A stretch of 45,197 nt of DNA, taken from the NCBI GenBank assembly GCA_947453415.1, contig CANGGG010000016.1:1-45197 (forward strand), written 5' to 3'. Under the pieces are notes generated by a model. It saw only the letters and a list, made by a program, of their open reading frames with translations, was not told the origin of the DNA and made no database searches. The stretch is from Bacteroidota bacterium. GTDB taxonomy: Bacteria; Bacteroidota; Bacteroidia; UKL13-3. A program made the translations under genes and the position numbers. Below are positions 35,219-42,919 of the stretch, piece after piece; position 1 is the first letter of the stretch; each line of letters starts with the position of its first letter.

Positions 35219-36199
35219 CTACTTCTCTTCCCTTCCAATCATTCTATTATTGTTTAATAATTTTTGTTCATCGGCAATAATTTGTTGCATTTCACTATCG
35301 CTAGGTTTAGGTTGTTTTTTGTCTTTTGTTAAATCATCTAAATTAGGCTGTCCAGCATTTACCCAAGCAGTATACCACATATTGGCCACCATTAAAATAC
35401 TTTCTTTTAATCTGCGTTCCACTTGTCCTTTTAGCATTTGATGATAAGCCAAAGCATATTCTTTGCTATACGTTTTTATTTGCGTAGCTCCTTTGTATTC
35501 AATGCTGTATTTTCTGCTTACATCAAAATTATTATTTAACATACTTTCAAAACCTAAAACGGAATCAATACCAGCAAAACTGCCTTCGCTGGCTTGCCAA
35601 GCATTTTCTAACGGATTGTTTAAATACATACATTTTCCTACAAATAAATCATAATCTGCACTGAATAATTCAGGCAATCTGCTTTCCCAAAATCCATGAA
35701 TTCCATGCTGATTGGTAAATTGTCCGTTATAGTTTTCTGATGCATGCAATGGCACATGCGCATCGGCCACATAATGTCCTAACTCAGCCGAAATGCGAAG
35801 GATTTTATCTAAATCTTTTTCTTTAAAAGCATACGTTAAACGAGTTAGCATAACTTGAATATGCCAAGGCACAATTCCATAAGCTAGCAAAGTATCTTTG
35901 GTTAATTTTTTAATTGCATCGTTCCATAATTTAGGTACAGTATCTATGGGTAAACTCTTTTCATAATGATCCAAATCAATATAATGACGACAAGCTTCTG
36001 CAGTATCGCTGTACCTGCGCTTATCGGGGTTTACCGAGTTTTCGGTTAAATAATCAATATTGGCTTTATAAAACGAAAACATTTCGGGTGGCAAACTAAA
36101 TACTGCCAATCGGTTTACCATTTTATGTCCGTAAAAACCCCAAGCAAAAACACCTTGAGTAAGCAACAAAAATGGAATTACAATTTTGAATTTATTCAT
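35219..36199 (-). CDS. Exported zinc-dependent phospholipase C / S1-P1 nuclease-fold protein
   Basis: A 326-residue exported protein (signal IVIPFLLLTQGVFA). The mature chain would begin WGFYGHKMVNRLAVFSLP, where the N-terminal Trp and following His resemble the zinc site of PLC/P1 nucleases. Further likely ligands are in RHYIDLDHYE, ELGHYVADAHVPLHASENYN and HGIHGFWESRLPELF. The Bacteroidota group is usually named zinc-dependent phospholipase C family; phospholipid or nucleic-acid hydrolysis cannot be distinguished from sequence. The last 20 residues are charged. Convergent with the SDR gene. Confidence 0.85.
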   Translation of the reverse strand: MNKFKIVIPFLLLTQGVFAWGFYGHKMVNRLAVFSLPPEMFSFYKANIDYLTENSVNPDKRRYSDTAEACRHYIDLDHYEKSLPIDTVPKLWNDAIKKLTKDTLLAYGIVPWHIQVMLTRLTYAFKEKDLDKILRISAELGHYVADAHVPLHASENYNGQFTNQHGIHGFWESRLPELFSADYDLFVGKCMYLNNPLENAWQASEGSFAGIDSVLGFESMLNNNFDVSRKYSIEYKGATQIKTYSKEYALAYHQMLKGQVERRLKESILMVANMWYTAWVNAGQPNLDDLTKDKKQPKPSDSEMQQIIADEQKLLNNNRMIGREEK

Positions 36200-36516
36200 G
36201 GGACAATGATAAGGGAAATTGTTGAATGGTTGTCCCGATACATCGGGAGTTGAATTGTTGGATTGAAAAGATTAGTTGAATAGTTTAAATATTAGGGTTG
36301 TTTAAAATAATATTGCCAAAAGCCAGAAGCCAGCAGCTAGAGGCTAGCAGCCAGAAGCTAAAAACTATTTTGTTGAAAAAACATGAATAACATCAAAAGA
36401 AATATGAAATAGTTTCACTTATATTTGCCATCCGTAAAGACACATTTCTATTTACGGAATTCCTATTAATTGGTTTTAAGTAAATGGTTTAGCTGCAATT
36501 TACTAAATTCAAAACC
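36200..36516. other. Intergenic region with repeats and the pyrG promoter region
   Basis: It contains TCCCGATACATCGGGA (about 36231-36247, a palindrome), GCTAGAAGCCAGC-type repeats at 36314-36360, a TATATTTGC box (36420-36428) that is a candidate pyrG -7 element, and just downstream CCGTAAA (36431-36437) and TTTACGG (36450-36456) as an inverted repeat. No gene is seen. Confidence 0.5.
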
Positions 36517-38130
36517 ATGCAAACCAAATATATTTTTGTTACAGGCGGAGTTACTTCATCGTTAGGTAAAGGCATTATTGCCGCTTCATTAGCCAAATTA
36601 TTACAAGCCCGAGGCTATTCAGTTACCATCCAAAAACTAGATCCATACATCAACGTAGATCCAGGAACATTAAATCCTTACGAACATGGCGAATGTTATG
36701 TAACTGAAGACGGTGCTGAAACAGATTTGGATTTAGGTCATTACGAACGTTTTTTAAACGTACCTACTTCGCAAGCTAATAACGTAACTACGGGTAAAAT
36801 ATATCAGCATGTAATTAACCAAGAACGCCAAGGTGCCTATTTAGGAAAAACGGTACAAGTGGTGCCTCATATTACTGATGAAATAAAACGCAGAATAAAA
36901 TTATTAGGCGAAACTGGTGAATACGAAATTGTAATTACAGAAATTGGTGGAACTGTTGGCGATATTGAATCTTTGCCATATATTGAAGCAGTTCGTCAGT
37001 TACATTGGGAGTTAAAAGACGAAGATTGTTTGGTTATTCACTTAACACTTTTACCTTATTTATCGTCTACAAAAGAGTTAAAAACAAAGCCAACCCAACA
37101 CTCTGTAAAACTATTATTAGAAAGTGGTTTGCAAGCCGATATATTAGTTTGCAGAACGGAACATTCTATTAGCAAAGAGCAGAAACGAAAATTGGCATTA
37201 TTCTGTAATGTTACGCCAGATGCAGTAATTGAAGCCTTAGACGTACCAACCATTTATGATGTTCCTTTGATGATGTTAAAGGAAAAATTAGATAAAATTA
37301 CTTTAAGTCGCTTAAAACTTTCAGCTAAAACTGAACCAGAATTAGACAGTTGGAAACAGTTTTTAACCCGCCATAAAAATCCTAAAAACGAATTACAAAT
37401 TGGTTTAGTTGGTAAATATGTGGAATTACCCGATGCTTATAAATCAATCATAGAAGCATTTATTCATGCAGGCGCTGCCATTGAATGTAGGGTTAGGGTT
37501 CAGTATATTCACAGTGAATTAATTTCGGAACAAAATGTAGCTAAAAAATTAGGTGAGTTAGATGGCGTATTGGTAGCTCCTGGTTTTGGCGACAGAGGAA
37601 TAGAAGGAAAAATTACTGCCATAAAATATGTGCGTGAAAACAATATTCCTTTCTTTGGAATTTGTTTAGGCATGCAAATGGCCGTGATTGAATTTGCTAG
37701 AAATATATTAGGTTGGAAAGATGCACACAGCACCGAAATGAATCCTGAAACCAAGCATGCAGTCATTGACATGATGGCTGACCAAAAAAACATTACTGCC
37801 AAAGGTGGAACCATGCGTTTGGGTTCATATACCTGCGAAGTAAGCAAAGATAGCAGGGCTTATAAAGCTTATGAAAAAACTAAAATAACGGAGCGCCATC
37901 GCCATCGTTACGAGTTTAATAACAAGTTTCAAAAAGACTTTGAGAAAAATGGATTAAGCATCACTGGTATCAATCCTGAAACTAAATTAGCCGAAATAGT
38001 TGAAATTAAATCGCATCCTTATTTTGTTGCAGTGCAATTTCACCCTGAGTATAAAAGTACCGTTTTAAATCCACATCCTTTATTTGTAAGGTTTTTAAAG
38101 GCTGCTTTGACGAAGAGTTTGGGTAAATAA
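36517..38130 (+). CDS. pyrG: CTP synthase (glutamine-hydrolysing)
   Basis: 537 residues. It makes CTP from UTP, ATP and glutamine. The N-terminal synthetase domain has KYIFVTGGVTSSLGKGIIAA and LDPYINVDPGTLNPYEHGE. The C-terminal class I glutamine amidotransferase domain has GVLVAPGFGDRGIEGKI, GICLGMQMAVIEFARN with the nucleophilic Cys, and HPEYKS with the catalytic His-Glu. Length and order are standard. It is monocistronic, with a hairpin terminator 70 bases after the stop and a TATATTTGC box about 90 bases before the ATG. Confidence 0.98.
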   Translation: MQTKYIFVTGGVTSSLGKGIIAASLAKLLQARGYSVTIQKLDPYINVDPGTLNPYEHGECYVTEDGAETDLDLGHYERFLNVPTSQANNVTTGKIYQHVINQERQGAYLGKTVQVVPHITDEIKRRIKLLGETGEYEIVITEIGGTVGDIESLPYIEAVRQLHWELKDEDCLVIHLTLLPYLSSTKELKTKPTQHSVKLLLESGLQADILVCRTEHSISKEQKRKLALFCNVTPDAVIEALDVPTIYDVPLMMLKEKLDKITLSRLKLSAKTEPELDSWKQFLTRHKNPKNELQIGLVGKYVELPDAYKSIIEAFIHAGAAIECRVRVQYIHSELISEQNVAKKLGELDGVLVAPGFGDRGIEGKITAIKYVRENNIPFFGICLGMQMAVIEFARNILGWKDAHSTEMNPETKHAVIDMMADQKNITAKGGTMRLGSYTCEVSKDSRAYKAYEKTKITERHRHRYEFNNKFQKDFEKNGLSITGINPETKLAEIVEIKSHPYFVAVQFHPEYKSTVLNPHPLFVRFLKAALTKSLGK

Positions 38131-38202
38131 ATTAAATTCGAAATTCGAAAAATTCAAATTCGAATTAAAATTTTTACAGAAATAATTTATTATAATTAAA
38201 TA

Positions 38203-38238
38203 GCAAAAAAGCGAAATAAATTTTTTTCGCTTTTTTTA
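38203..38238 (+). terminator. pyrG terminator
   Basis: AAAAAAGCGAAA pairs with TTTCGCTTTTTT (38225-38237) around a short A/T loop, ending in a T7 run. Confidence 0.85.
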
Positions 38239-38268
38239 TTTGTAGACCATACAATTCTATTAGATTTG
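38239..38268 (+). promoter_or_regulatory. Promoter matching the Bacteroidota consensus
   Basis: TTTG (38239-38242), an 18-bp spacer and TAGATTTG (38261-38268) match the TTTG-N18/19-TAnnTTTG consensus fully. It begins directly after the pyrG terminator and should drive the metal-uptake group. It overlaps the first TTG of the following frame, which has consequences for that start codon. Confidence 0.55.
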
Positions 38269-38673
38269 AAAACATTTTTGAAAGCAATTCTAACATATTG
38301 TCATTTGGTAATGGTAGTTATTTTTATAGCTACCATCATTCCTTTTCATGCATTCCATCAGCATGTTGAGGATATTCATTATGTGGCAATGGCTGCTAAA
38401 AATACCAAAAATCATCATTGTAAATTAGATGAAAATTTTTGTATTGATAGTATAATAAATCATTGCCAACACAAACAGCATTTGGCCGAAAGCCATGAAA
38501 AATGTTTTACCAGTCAATATCATTTTATAAAAAACATAACGCTAAATAGCAATGTTTTCAAATTTATATCTCTTTCCAAAACTCATTATTTTAAACTGAG
38601 TATAATAAATATTCAAAATGAGTTTACCATACTTTTAAATAATAAAGGTCCACCCTACCGCCTTTTTGTTTAA
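38266..38673 (+). CDS. His/Cys-rich small exported or membrane protein upstream of a TonB receptor
   Basis: Up to 135 residues. A hydrophobic N-terminus (LVMVVIFIATIIPFHAF) acts as signal or anchor, then comes a His/Cys-rich segment (FHQHVEDIHYV; KNHHCKLDENFCIDSI; NHCQHKQHLAESHEKC) likely to bind zinc or copper. The end, LNNKGPPYRLFV, has the GPP motif seen in analogous small Bacteroidota proteins that precede TonB receptors. Start uncertain: TTG 38266 overlaps a consensus promoter, so TTG 38278 or ATG 38311 may be the true start. Its place before the receptor and the ligand-type residues suggest a metal-sensing or buffering role; this is inference. Confidence 0.65.
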   Translation: MKTFLKAILTYCHLVMVVIFIATIIPFHAFHQHVEDIHYVAMAAKNTKNHHCKLDENFCIDSIINHCQHKQHLAESHEKCFTSQYHFIKNITLNSNVFKFISLSKTHYFKLSIINIQNEFTILLNNKGPPYRLFV

Positions 38674-38747
38674 GAAACTATATATCCTTTTCTTCGTCAT
38701 TGTAATTGATAATTATTTTGAAAAAAATCAACACATAATAATGTTGG

Positions 38748-38852
38748 GTCATTCCGTAGGAATCTTCCTTGACTTAAAAAATTATTGATTTTTATATATT
38801 TATTACTTATTTCAATGGTGTAATTTATCTAAGAAGATTCCTTCGGAATGAC
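38748..38852. repeat. ATTCCGAAGGAATC-type inverted repeat
   Basis: GTCATTCCGTAGGAATCTTC (38748-38767) and GAAGATTCCTTCGGAATGAC (38833-38852) are inverted arms, identical at 19 of 20 positions, enclosing 65 bp. They occupy the gap of about 320 bp between the His-rich gene and the TonB receptor, where I see no gene. The arms could form a large hairpin in a shared transcript. Confidence 0.75.
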
Positions 38853-38993
38853 TGACTATTTTGATATTAAATTACTAATTTTTTAACAGAAATTCTTCAT
38901 TTTGAGTTTATAACGTATGTTATTTAACTTATATAGTTTCAAATTCCGTGCATCATCAAGCACCTTATTCATCATTTTTTTTATTTTATTTCA

Positions 38994-41318
38994 ATGAAAT
39001 CAATTGCATTTTTTGCTTTGACTTGTTGGTGTTTTATATTTATAAATAACAGCATTGCACAGCAAAAACAAACATTTATAATTAAAGGAATTATAACTGA
39101 TAGTGTGTCCAAAAAACCATTGGCAAATGCCACTGTTATTTTATATCCTAATCAAACTATTTCCTATGCTAATGAACAAGGAATATTTGAAATACCCAAT
39201 ATTATAGCTGGTAAATACCAATTATCAATTGATTATTTGGGATATCATCCTGCTTTGTTAACCATCAAAATTCCGTTGAGTGAATTTTTAAGAATAGAAC
39301 TTCCATCTGAAGAAAATCATTTGCATGACGTAATCATTGCTACTGATAAAAATTTATCCATATCGGATTATAGCATACAAAATCATAGCGTATTTGATGC
39401 AAAAAAACTTGATATTTTACGTGGACAAACCATGGGCGATATGCTTAAAAACATGGCTGGAGTTACGCTTTTAAATAGTGGACCCAGTATTTCAAAACCT
39501 GTTATTAGAGGTTTGCATAGCAATAGAATTACGGTATTGAACAATGGAATCAAACAAGAAGGACAAAATTGGGGTGCCGACCATGGTCCAGAAATAGATC
39601 CTTTTGCAATAAATAAATTAGAAGTAATTAAAGGGGCTAGTAGCTTGCAATATGGTCCTGAAGCCATTGGTGGAGTTATTAAAATTTCGGCAAAGGATTT
39701 TAAACAACAAAATGGCATATCGGGTACTTATAGTTTGAGTGGATTTAGCAATAATTGGCAAGTAGCAAACAGCATTTTTTTAGAAGGCAATCACCTAAAA
39801 AAACAAAACTTAAGTTGGCGTTTTCAAGCTAGTTACAGAAAAGCTGGCGATGCTAAAACTCCTGAATATGTATTAAGTAATACCGCCTTTGCTGAATTTG
39901 ATTTGGGTACTGCTGTGCAATACAAATTTAAAAATAGTAGCATTGAATATTCCTTCTGTTATTTCCAATCGAGTTTGGGTATTTTACGCGCTGCACATGT
40001 TCATAATGTGAGCGATTTACAAAACACCATTGCTAATGGAAAACCCAGTATTATCAACGATTTTACATATGATATTGGAAGACCAAAACAGGAAGTAACA
40101 CATTTAATAAATGCTGTAAAATACTTGTATCTGTTTAAAAATTCAAGTAAAATAAGTGTTGATTTAAGCCAACAAATAAATAACAGAAAGGAATTTGATG
40201 TATTGAGTTTTTTAAGCATGAACAGCAATTTAAAAGACAAACCTGCTTATGATTTAACATTAACTACCAATCAAATTTCGGCAAAATATGAACATAAAAA
40301 GTTTGCTGGTTTTAAAGGAATAATTGGAGTTAGTTTATCCAATCAAGGAAATTATGCCACGGGAAAGCAGTTCTTTATTCCTAATTTTATCAGTAATAAT
40401 TATGGGGTTTATATCATTGAAAAATGGAATAAAAAACATTGGCAAGTCGAAGTTGGAATTCGTTACGATTGGATCAATTTTACAAGGTACATTAACGTAA
40501 ATAATGAGGTGCAGAGCAATGACTTGAATTACCAAAATGCTTCCGGTTCATTGGGTTTAACTTATTTGGTAAACACATATTTAAAAATTACTGGAAATAT
40601 TAGCACTGCCTGGCGAGCGCCAAGTGTAAATGAATTATACGCACTTGGCTTACATGCTGCTGTGGCAAGTTATGAGCAGGGAAATTCAAATTTAATTGCA
40701 GAACAAAGTTATAACACCGAATTGAATATTAAATACAATAAAAACAAGTTTGAATGGGATGCAAGTATCTATCATCATGTCATTAATAATTTCATTTATA
40801 GGCTACCAAGTAATACTTACAACACCAGTTTTAGAGGTGTATTTCCCGTGTTTAATTACACCCAAACCAATGCAATTTTACAAGGATTTGAAAGCAATTT
40901 AAGTTATCAATTACAAAAAAATATTTCCATCAATTCAGCTTACACCTTTTTGTATGCAACTGATTTAAGCAGGAATATTCCATTGGTATTTATGCCAGCA
41001 AATCGCATTCAAAGTGGAATCAATTGGCAAATTGCTAAATATAAAAAACTAAAAAATGTATTTATTCAAATCAATCATCAATATGTGTTTGAGCAAACAA
41101 ACGTACCGGCAGGTATAGATTTTACAACTGCTCCAGCTGCTTACCAACTTGTTGATTTTAGTTTTGGAGCAAATGATTTTACTAAAGCAAAAATTAATTG
41201 GAGTATTGGAATGCAAAATGCTTTGAACACCAGTTACCGCGATTATTTGAGTAGGTACAGGTATTATGCGCTTGATGCTGGAAGGAACATTTTCATTAAA
41301 CTGAGTATTCCTTTTTAG
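38994..41318 (+). CDS. TonB-dependent outer-membrane receptor, ZnuD-like metal uptake type
   Basis: 774 residues. Signal peptide (FALTCWCFIFINNSIAQ), then a carboxypeptidase-like regulatory domain at about 28-110 (IIKGIITDSVSKKPLANATV), a plug at about 120-230 (GDMLKNMAGVTLLNSGP; KPVIRGLHSNRITVLNNGIK; ADHGPEIDPFAINKLEVIKG; LQYGPEAIGGVI) and a 22-strand barrel ending in FIKLSIPF. The WGADHGPEIDP plug motif resembles the ADHAxxxDP motif of ZnuD-type zinc receptors. The flanking His/Cys-rich protein and lipoprotein agree with metal uptake. Substrate (Zn, Cu or a chelate) is inferred. Energy would come from TonB-ExbBD encoded elsewhere. Confidence 0.9.
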   Translation: MKSIAFFALTCWCFIFINNSIAQQKQTFIIKGIITDSVSKKPLANATVILYPNQTISYANEQGIFEIPNIIAGKYQLSIDYLGYHPALLTIKIPLSEFLRIELPSEENHLHDVIIATDKNLSISDYSIQNHSVFDAKKLDILRGQTMGDMLKNMAGVTLLNSGPSISKPVIRGLHSNRITVLNNGIKQEGQNWGADHGPEIDPFAINKLEVIKGASSLQYGPEAIGGVIKISAKDFKQQNGISGTYSLSGFSNNWQVANSIFLEGNHLKKQNLSWRFQASYRKAGDAKTPEYVLSNTAFAEFDLGTAVQYKFKNSSIEYSFCYFQSSLGILRAAHVHNVSDLQNTIANGKPSIINDFTYDIGRPKQEVTHLINAVKYLYLFKNSSKISVDLSQQINNRKEFDVLSFLSMNSNLKDKPAYDLTLTTNQISAKYEHKKFAGFKGIIGVSLSNQGNYATGKQFFIPNFISNNYGVYIIEKWNKKHWQVEVGIRYDWINFTRYINVNNEVQSNDLNYQNASGSLGLTYLVNTYLKITGNISTAWRAPSVNELYALGLHAAVASYEQGNSNLIAEQSYNTELNIKYNKNKFEWDASIYHHVINNFIYRLPSNTYNTSFRGVFPVFNYTQTNAILQGFESNLSYQLQKNISINSAYTFLYATDLSRNIPLVFMPANRIQSGINWQIAKYKKLKNVFIQINHQYVFEQTNVPAGIDFTTAPAAYQLVDFSFGANDFTKAKINWSIGMQNALNTSYRDYLSRYRYYALDAGRNIFIKLSIPF

Positions 41319-41612
41319 GGCTGCTGGCTGCTGGCATCTGGCAGCTGGCTGCTGGCGCCATATCCAACTTGTCATCCTGAGCGGAGTCGAAGGAGACAAT
41401 ACTTGTCACGCAGGGCGTGAGGCAATAGTCCCAATTGTCATCCTGAGCGGAGTCGAAGGAGTCAACTAACAAAAAACAGAAAGAACAGTCATTGAGCTAG
41501 TCGAAGTGAAACAATTGCAATAGTCCCAATTGTCATCCTGAGCGGAGTCGAAGGAGACAACTAACAAAAAACAGAAAGAACAGTCATTGAGCTAGTCGAA
41601 GTGAAACAATTA
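41319..41612. repeat. Clustered dispersed repeats with a 95-bp tandem duplication
   Basis: GCTGGCTGCTGGCATCTGGC-type repeat (41320-41358) comes first. Then three GAGCGGAGTCGAAGG-type arms (CATCCTGAGCGGAGTCGAAG near 41373, 41440 and 41535) follow, and two opposing arms (GTCATTGAGCTAGTCGAAGT near 41490 and 41585). The block at about 41423-41517 is repeated at 41518-41612 with one or two differences (period 95 bp). No gene is seen before the lipoprotein. Confidence 0.8.
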
Positions 41613-41646
41613 AAAATCAAAATCAAACAATTTAAAACAAACAAAA

Positions 41647-42246
41647 ATGAAAAATAACAATAAAACAATCATAACAATCATAACAATTATAACAATCCTT
41701 ACTATTTCATCGTGTTCAAAAGATGATCCGAAACAACCATTACCAACCAATCCGCAAGAAGTGTTAACTACCATTTTGATCAAAGGATACAATCAAAATG
41801 ATTCATTAAATACCAATTACCAATTTAACTATAAGTGGGAAGATTTGGATGGTGATGGAGGTAATTTACCAGTGATAGATACTTTAAATTTGGATTCTGG
41901 AATAATTTATACATGTGAAATTACTATTTTAGACAAAACCAAAACACCATTCGATACCGTTTCAAATGCCATTGAAGAAGAGAAAAATGCGCATCAGTTT
42001 TTCTTTACTCCAAGTGCTAATTTAACAGCTAAAATAAAAGCAGAAATATTAGACTTTGATACCAATATTCCTTCCTTGCCTGTTGGATTATCATTTAACT
42101 TAAACACCAAAAGCAATCAAAGTTTTACTACTCCTATATTGGGTTCATTAAACATGGTTTTAAGTCATTATGATGGCGTACCAAAAACCATTGAAAAATC
42201 GAACGAATGCGATATTGATATAAACTTTCCATTAAAATTAAAATAA
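41647..42246 (+). CDS. TonB-receptor-associated lipoprotein
   Basis: A 199-residue lipoprotein: TIITILTISSCSKDD contains a lipobox with Cys23, followed by Ser-Lys-Asp-Asp as in surface or outer-membrane lipoproteins of Bacteroidota. FNYKWEDLDGDGGNLPVID, then EITILDKTKTPFDTVS and EEEKNAHQFFFTPS match a family I know from beside TonB receptors (sometimes labelled type 1 periplasmic-binding-fold superfamily). It probably works with the receptor at 38994, for example as a surface substrate binder. The signal peptide is encoded by a 9-bp tandem DNA repeat (ACAATCATA, about 3.5 copies at 41665-41697). Confidence 0.82.
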   Translation: MKNNNKTIITIITIITILTISSCSKDDPKQPLPTNPQEVLTTILIKGYNQNDSLNTNYQFNYKWEDLDGDGGNLPVIDTLNLDSGIIYTCEITILDKTKTPFDTVSNAIEEEKNAHQFFFTPSANLTAKIKAEILDFDTNIPSLPVGLSFNLNTKSNQSFTTPILGSLNMVLSHYDGVPKTIEKSNECDIDINFPLKLK

Positions 42247-42260
42247 AAAAGCAATAAATT

Positions 42261-42350
42261 GCCACGCCCTTTAGGGAATTGCCACGCCCTTCAGTGCGTG
42301 GATAATAAAAAAAAAGGCCGCTTCCAATTGCCACGCCCTTTAGGGCGTGG
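42261..42350 (+). repeat. Three REP-like palindromes upstream of the Y1 transposase
   Basis: AATTG precedes each of three palindromes: a half copy CCACGCCCTTTAGGG (42262-42276), CCACGCCCTTCAGTGCGTGG (42282-42301) and the perfect CCACGCCCTTTAGGGCGTGG (42331-42350). The invariant AATTG 5' of the hairpin parallels the GTAG tetranucleotide of enterobacterial REP sequences. All three have the same orientation. Confidence 0.8.
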
Positions 42351-42400
42351 AAAAAAAATAAAACAAAAAAAAACTGGCTTTAGCCAAAACTGATAAAACC

Positions 42401-42838
42401 ATGCCATACACCAAAATAATGATTCATTTTATATGGGCTACCAAAAACAGGAGTCCCATAATAACAGCAGAGTTAAAACCATTGCTTTTAGCTCATATTA
42501 AGGAAAATAGCCTAAAAAAAGAAATTTACATTGATTGCCTTAACTGCGTGGAAGACCATATTCACCTATTAATTTCATTAGGGCGTGAACAAACTGTAGC
42601 AAAAACAGCCATGCTCATAAAGGGGGAATCCTCTTTTTGGGTAAATAAGCAAAAAATAATTGATCAAAAATTTGAATGGCAAGATGAATATATTGGATTA
42701 TCGGTTAGCGAATCGGCTATAGGAAATGTAAGGCGGTACATTGCAAATCAAGAAGAACACCATAGAAAAAAAACTTTCATGCAAGAGTATAACGAGTTTT
42801 TAAAAGCGCATGGCTTTAGTCAGGAAAATTTTGGCTAA
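42401..42838 (+). CDS. REP-associated / IS200-like Y1 HUH transposase
   Basis: A 145-residue single-strand DNA nuclease-transposase. EDHIHLLISL contains the HUH motif (His53, His55) and RRYIANQEEHH the catalytic Tyr113 and helper Gln117, so the active site is intact. ATG 42401 begins 11 bases after a hairpin end, and the stop codon lies inside the opposite hairpin end. The protein has the compact length of IS200/RAYT proteins and should cleave at the AATTG-hairpin sequences on both sides. It lies just beyond the 3' end of cas2, in the opposite orientation. Confidence 0.9.
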   Translation: MPYTKIMIHFIWATKNRSPIITAELKPLLLAHIKENSLKKEIYIDCLNCVEDHIHLLISLGREQTVAKTAMLIKGESSFWVNKQKIIDQKFEWQDEYIGLSVSESAIGNVRRYIANQEEHHRKKTFMQEYNEFLKAHGFSQENFG

Positions 42839-42867
42839 AGCCGTTTGAGGGTTTTTTATTCTTCGAT

Positions 42868-42893
42868 CCACGCCCTAAAGGACGTGGCAATTG
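42868..42893 (-). repeat. Inverted REP-like palindrome downstream of the transposase
   Basis: CCACGCCCTAAAGGACGTGG then CAATTG: on the minus strand it reads CAATTG followed by CCACGTCCTTTAGGGCGTGG, the same unit as the three left-hand copies with one changed base. It ends 27 bases before the cas2 stop. Confidence 0.75.
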
Positions 42894-42919
42894 ATCATTG
42901 ACAAATAACAAAGCAATTT

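Larger units (their letters stand above)
42261..42893 (+). mobile_element. REP/RAYT-like cassette (IS200/IS605-related)
   Basis: A single Y1 transposase gene lies between REP-like palindromes: three direct on the left and one inverted on the right (42868-42893, CCACGCCCTAAAGGACGTGG followed by CAATTG). Closer in, 14-bp perfect inverted ends GGCTTTAGCCAAAA (42376-42389) and TTTTGGCTAAAGCC (42829-42842) each fold into a small GGCT/AGCC hairpin. No TnpB or passenger gene is present. This arrangement fits a domesticated or autonomous REP-associated tyrosine transposase. Confidence 0.75.

Noticed and set aside
35142-35441. 99-codon frame on the plus strand
   Set aside because: It begins in a tandem repeat and runs antisense into the phospholipase C-like gene, which has clear family motifs.
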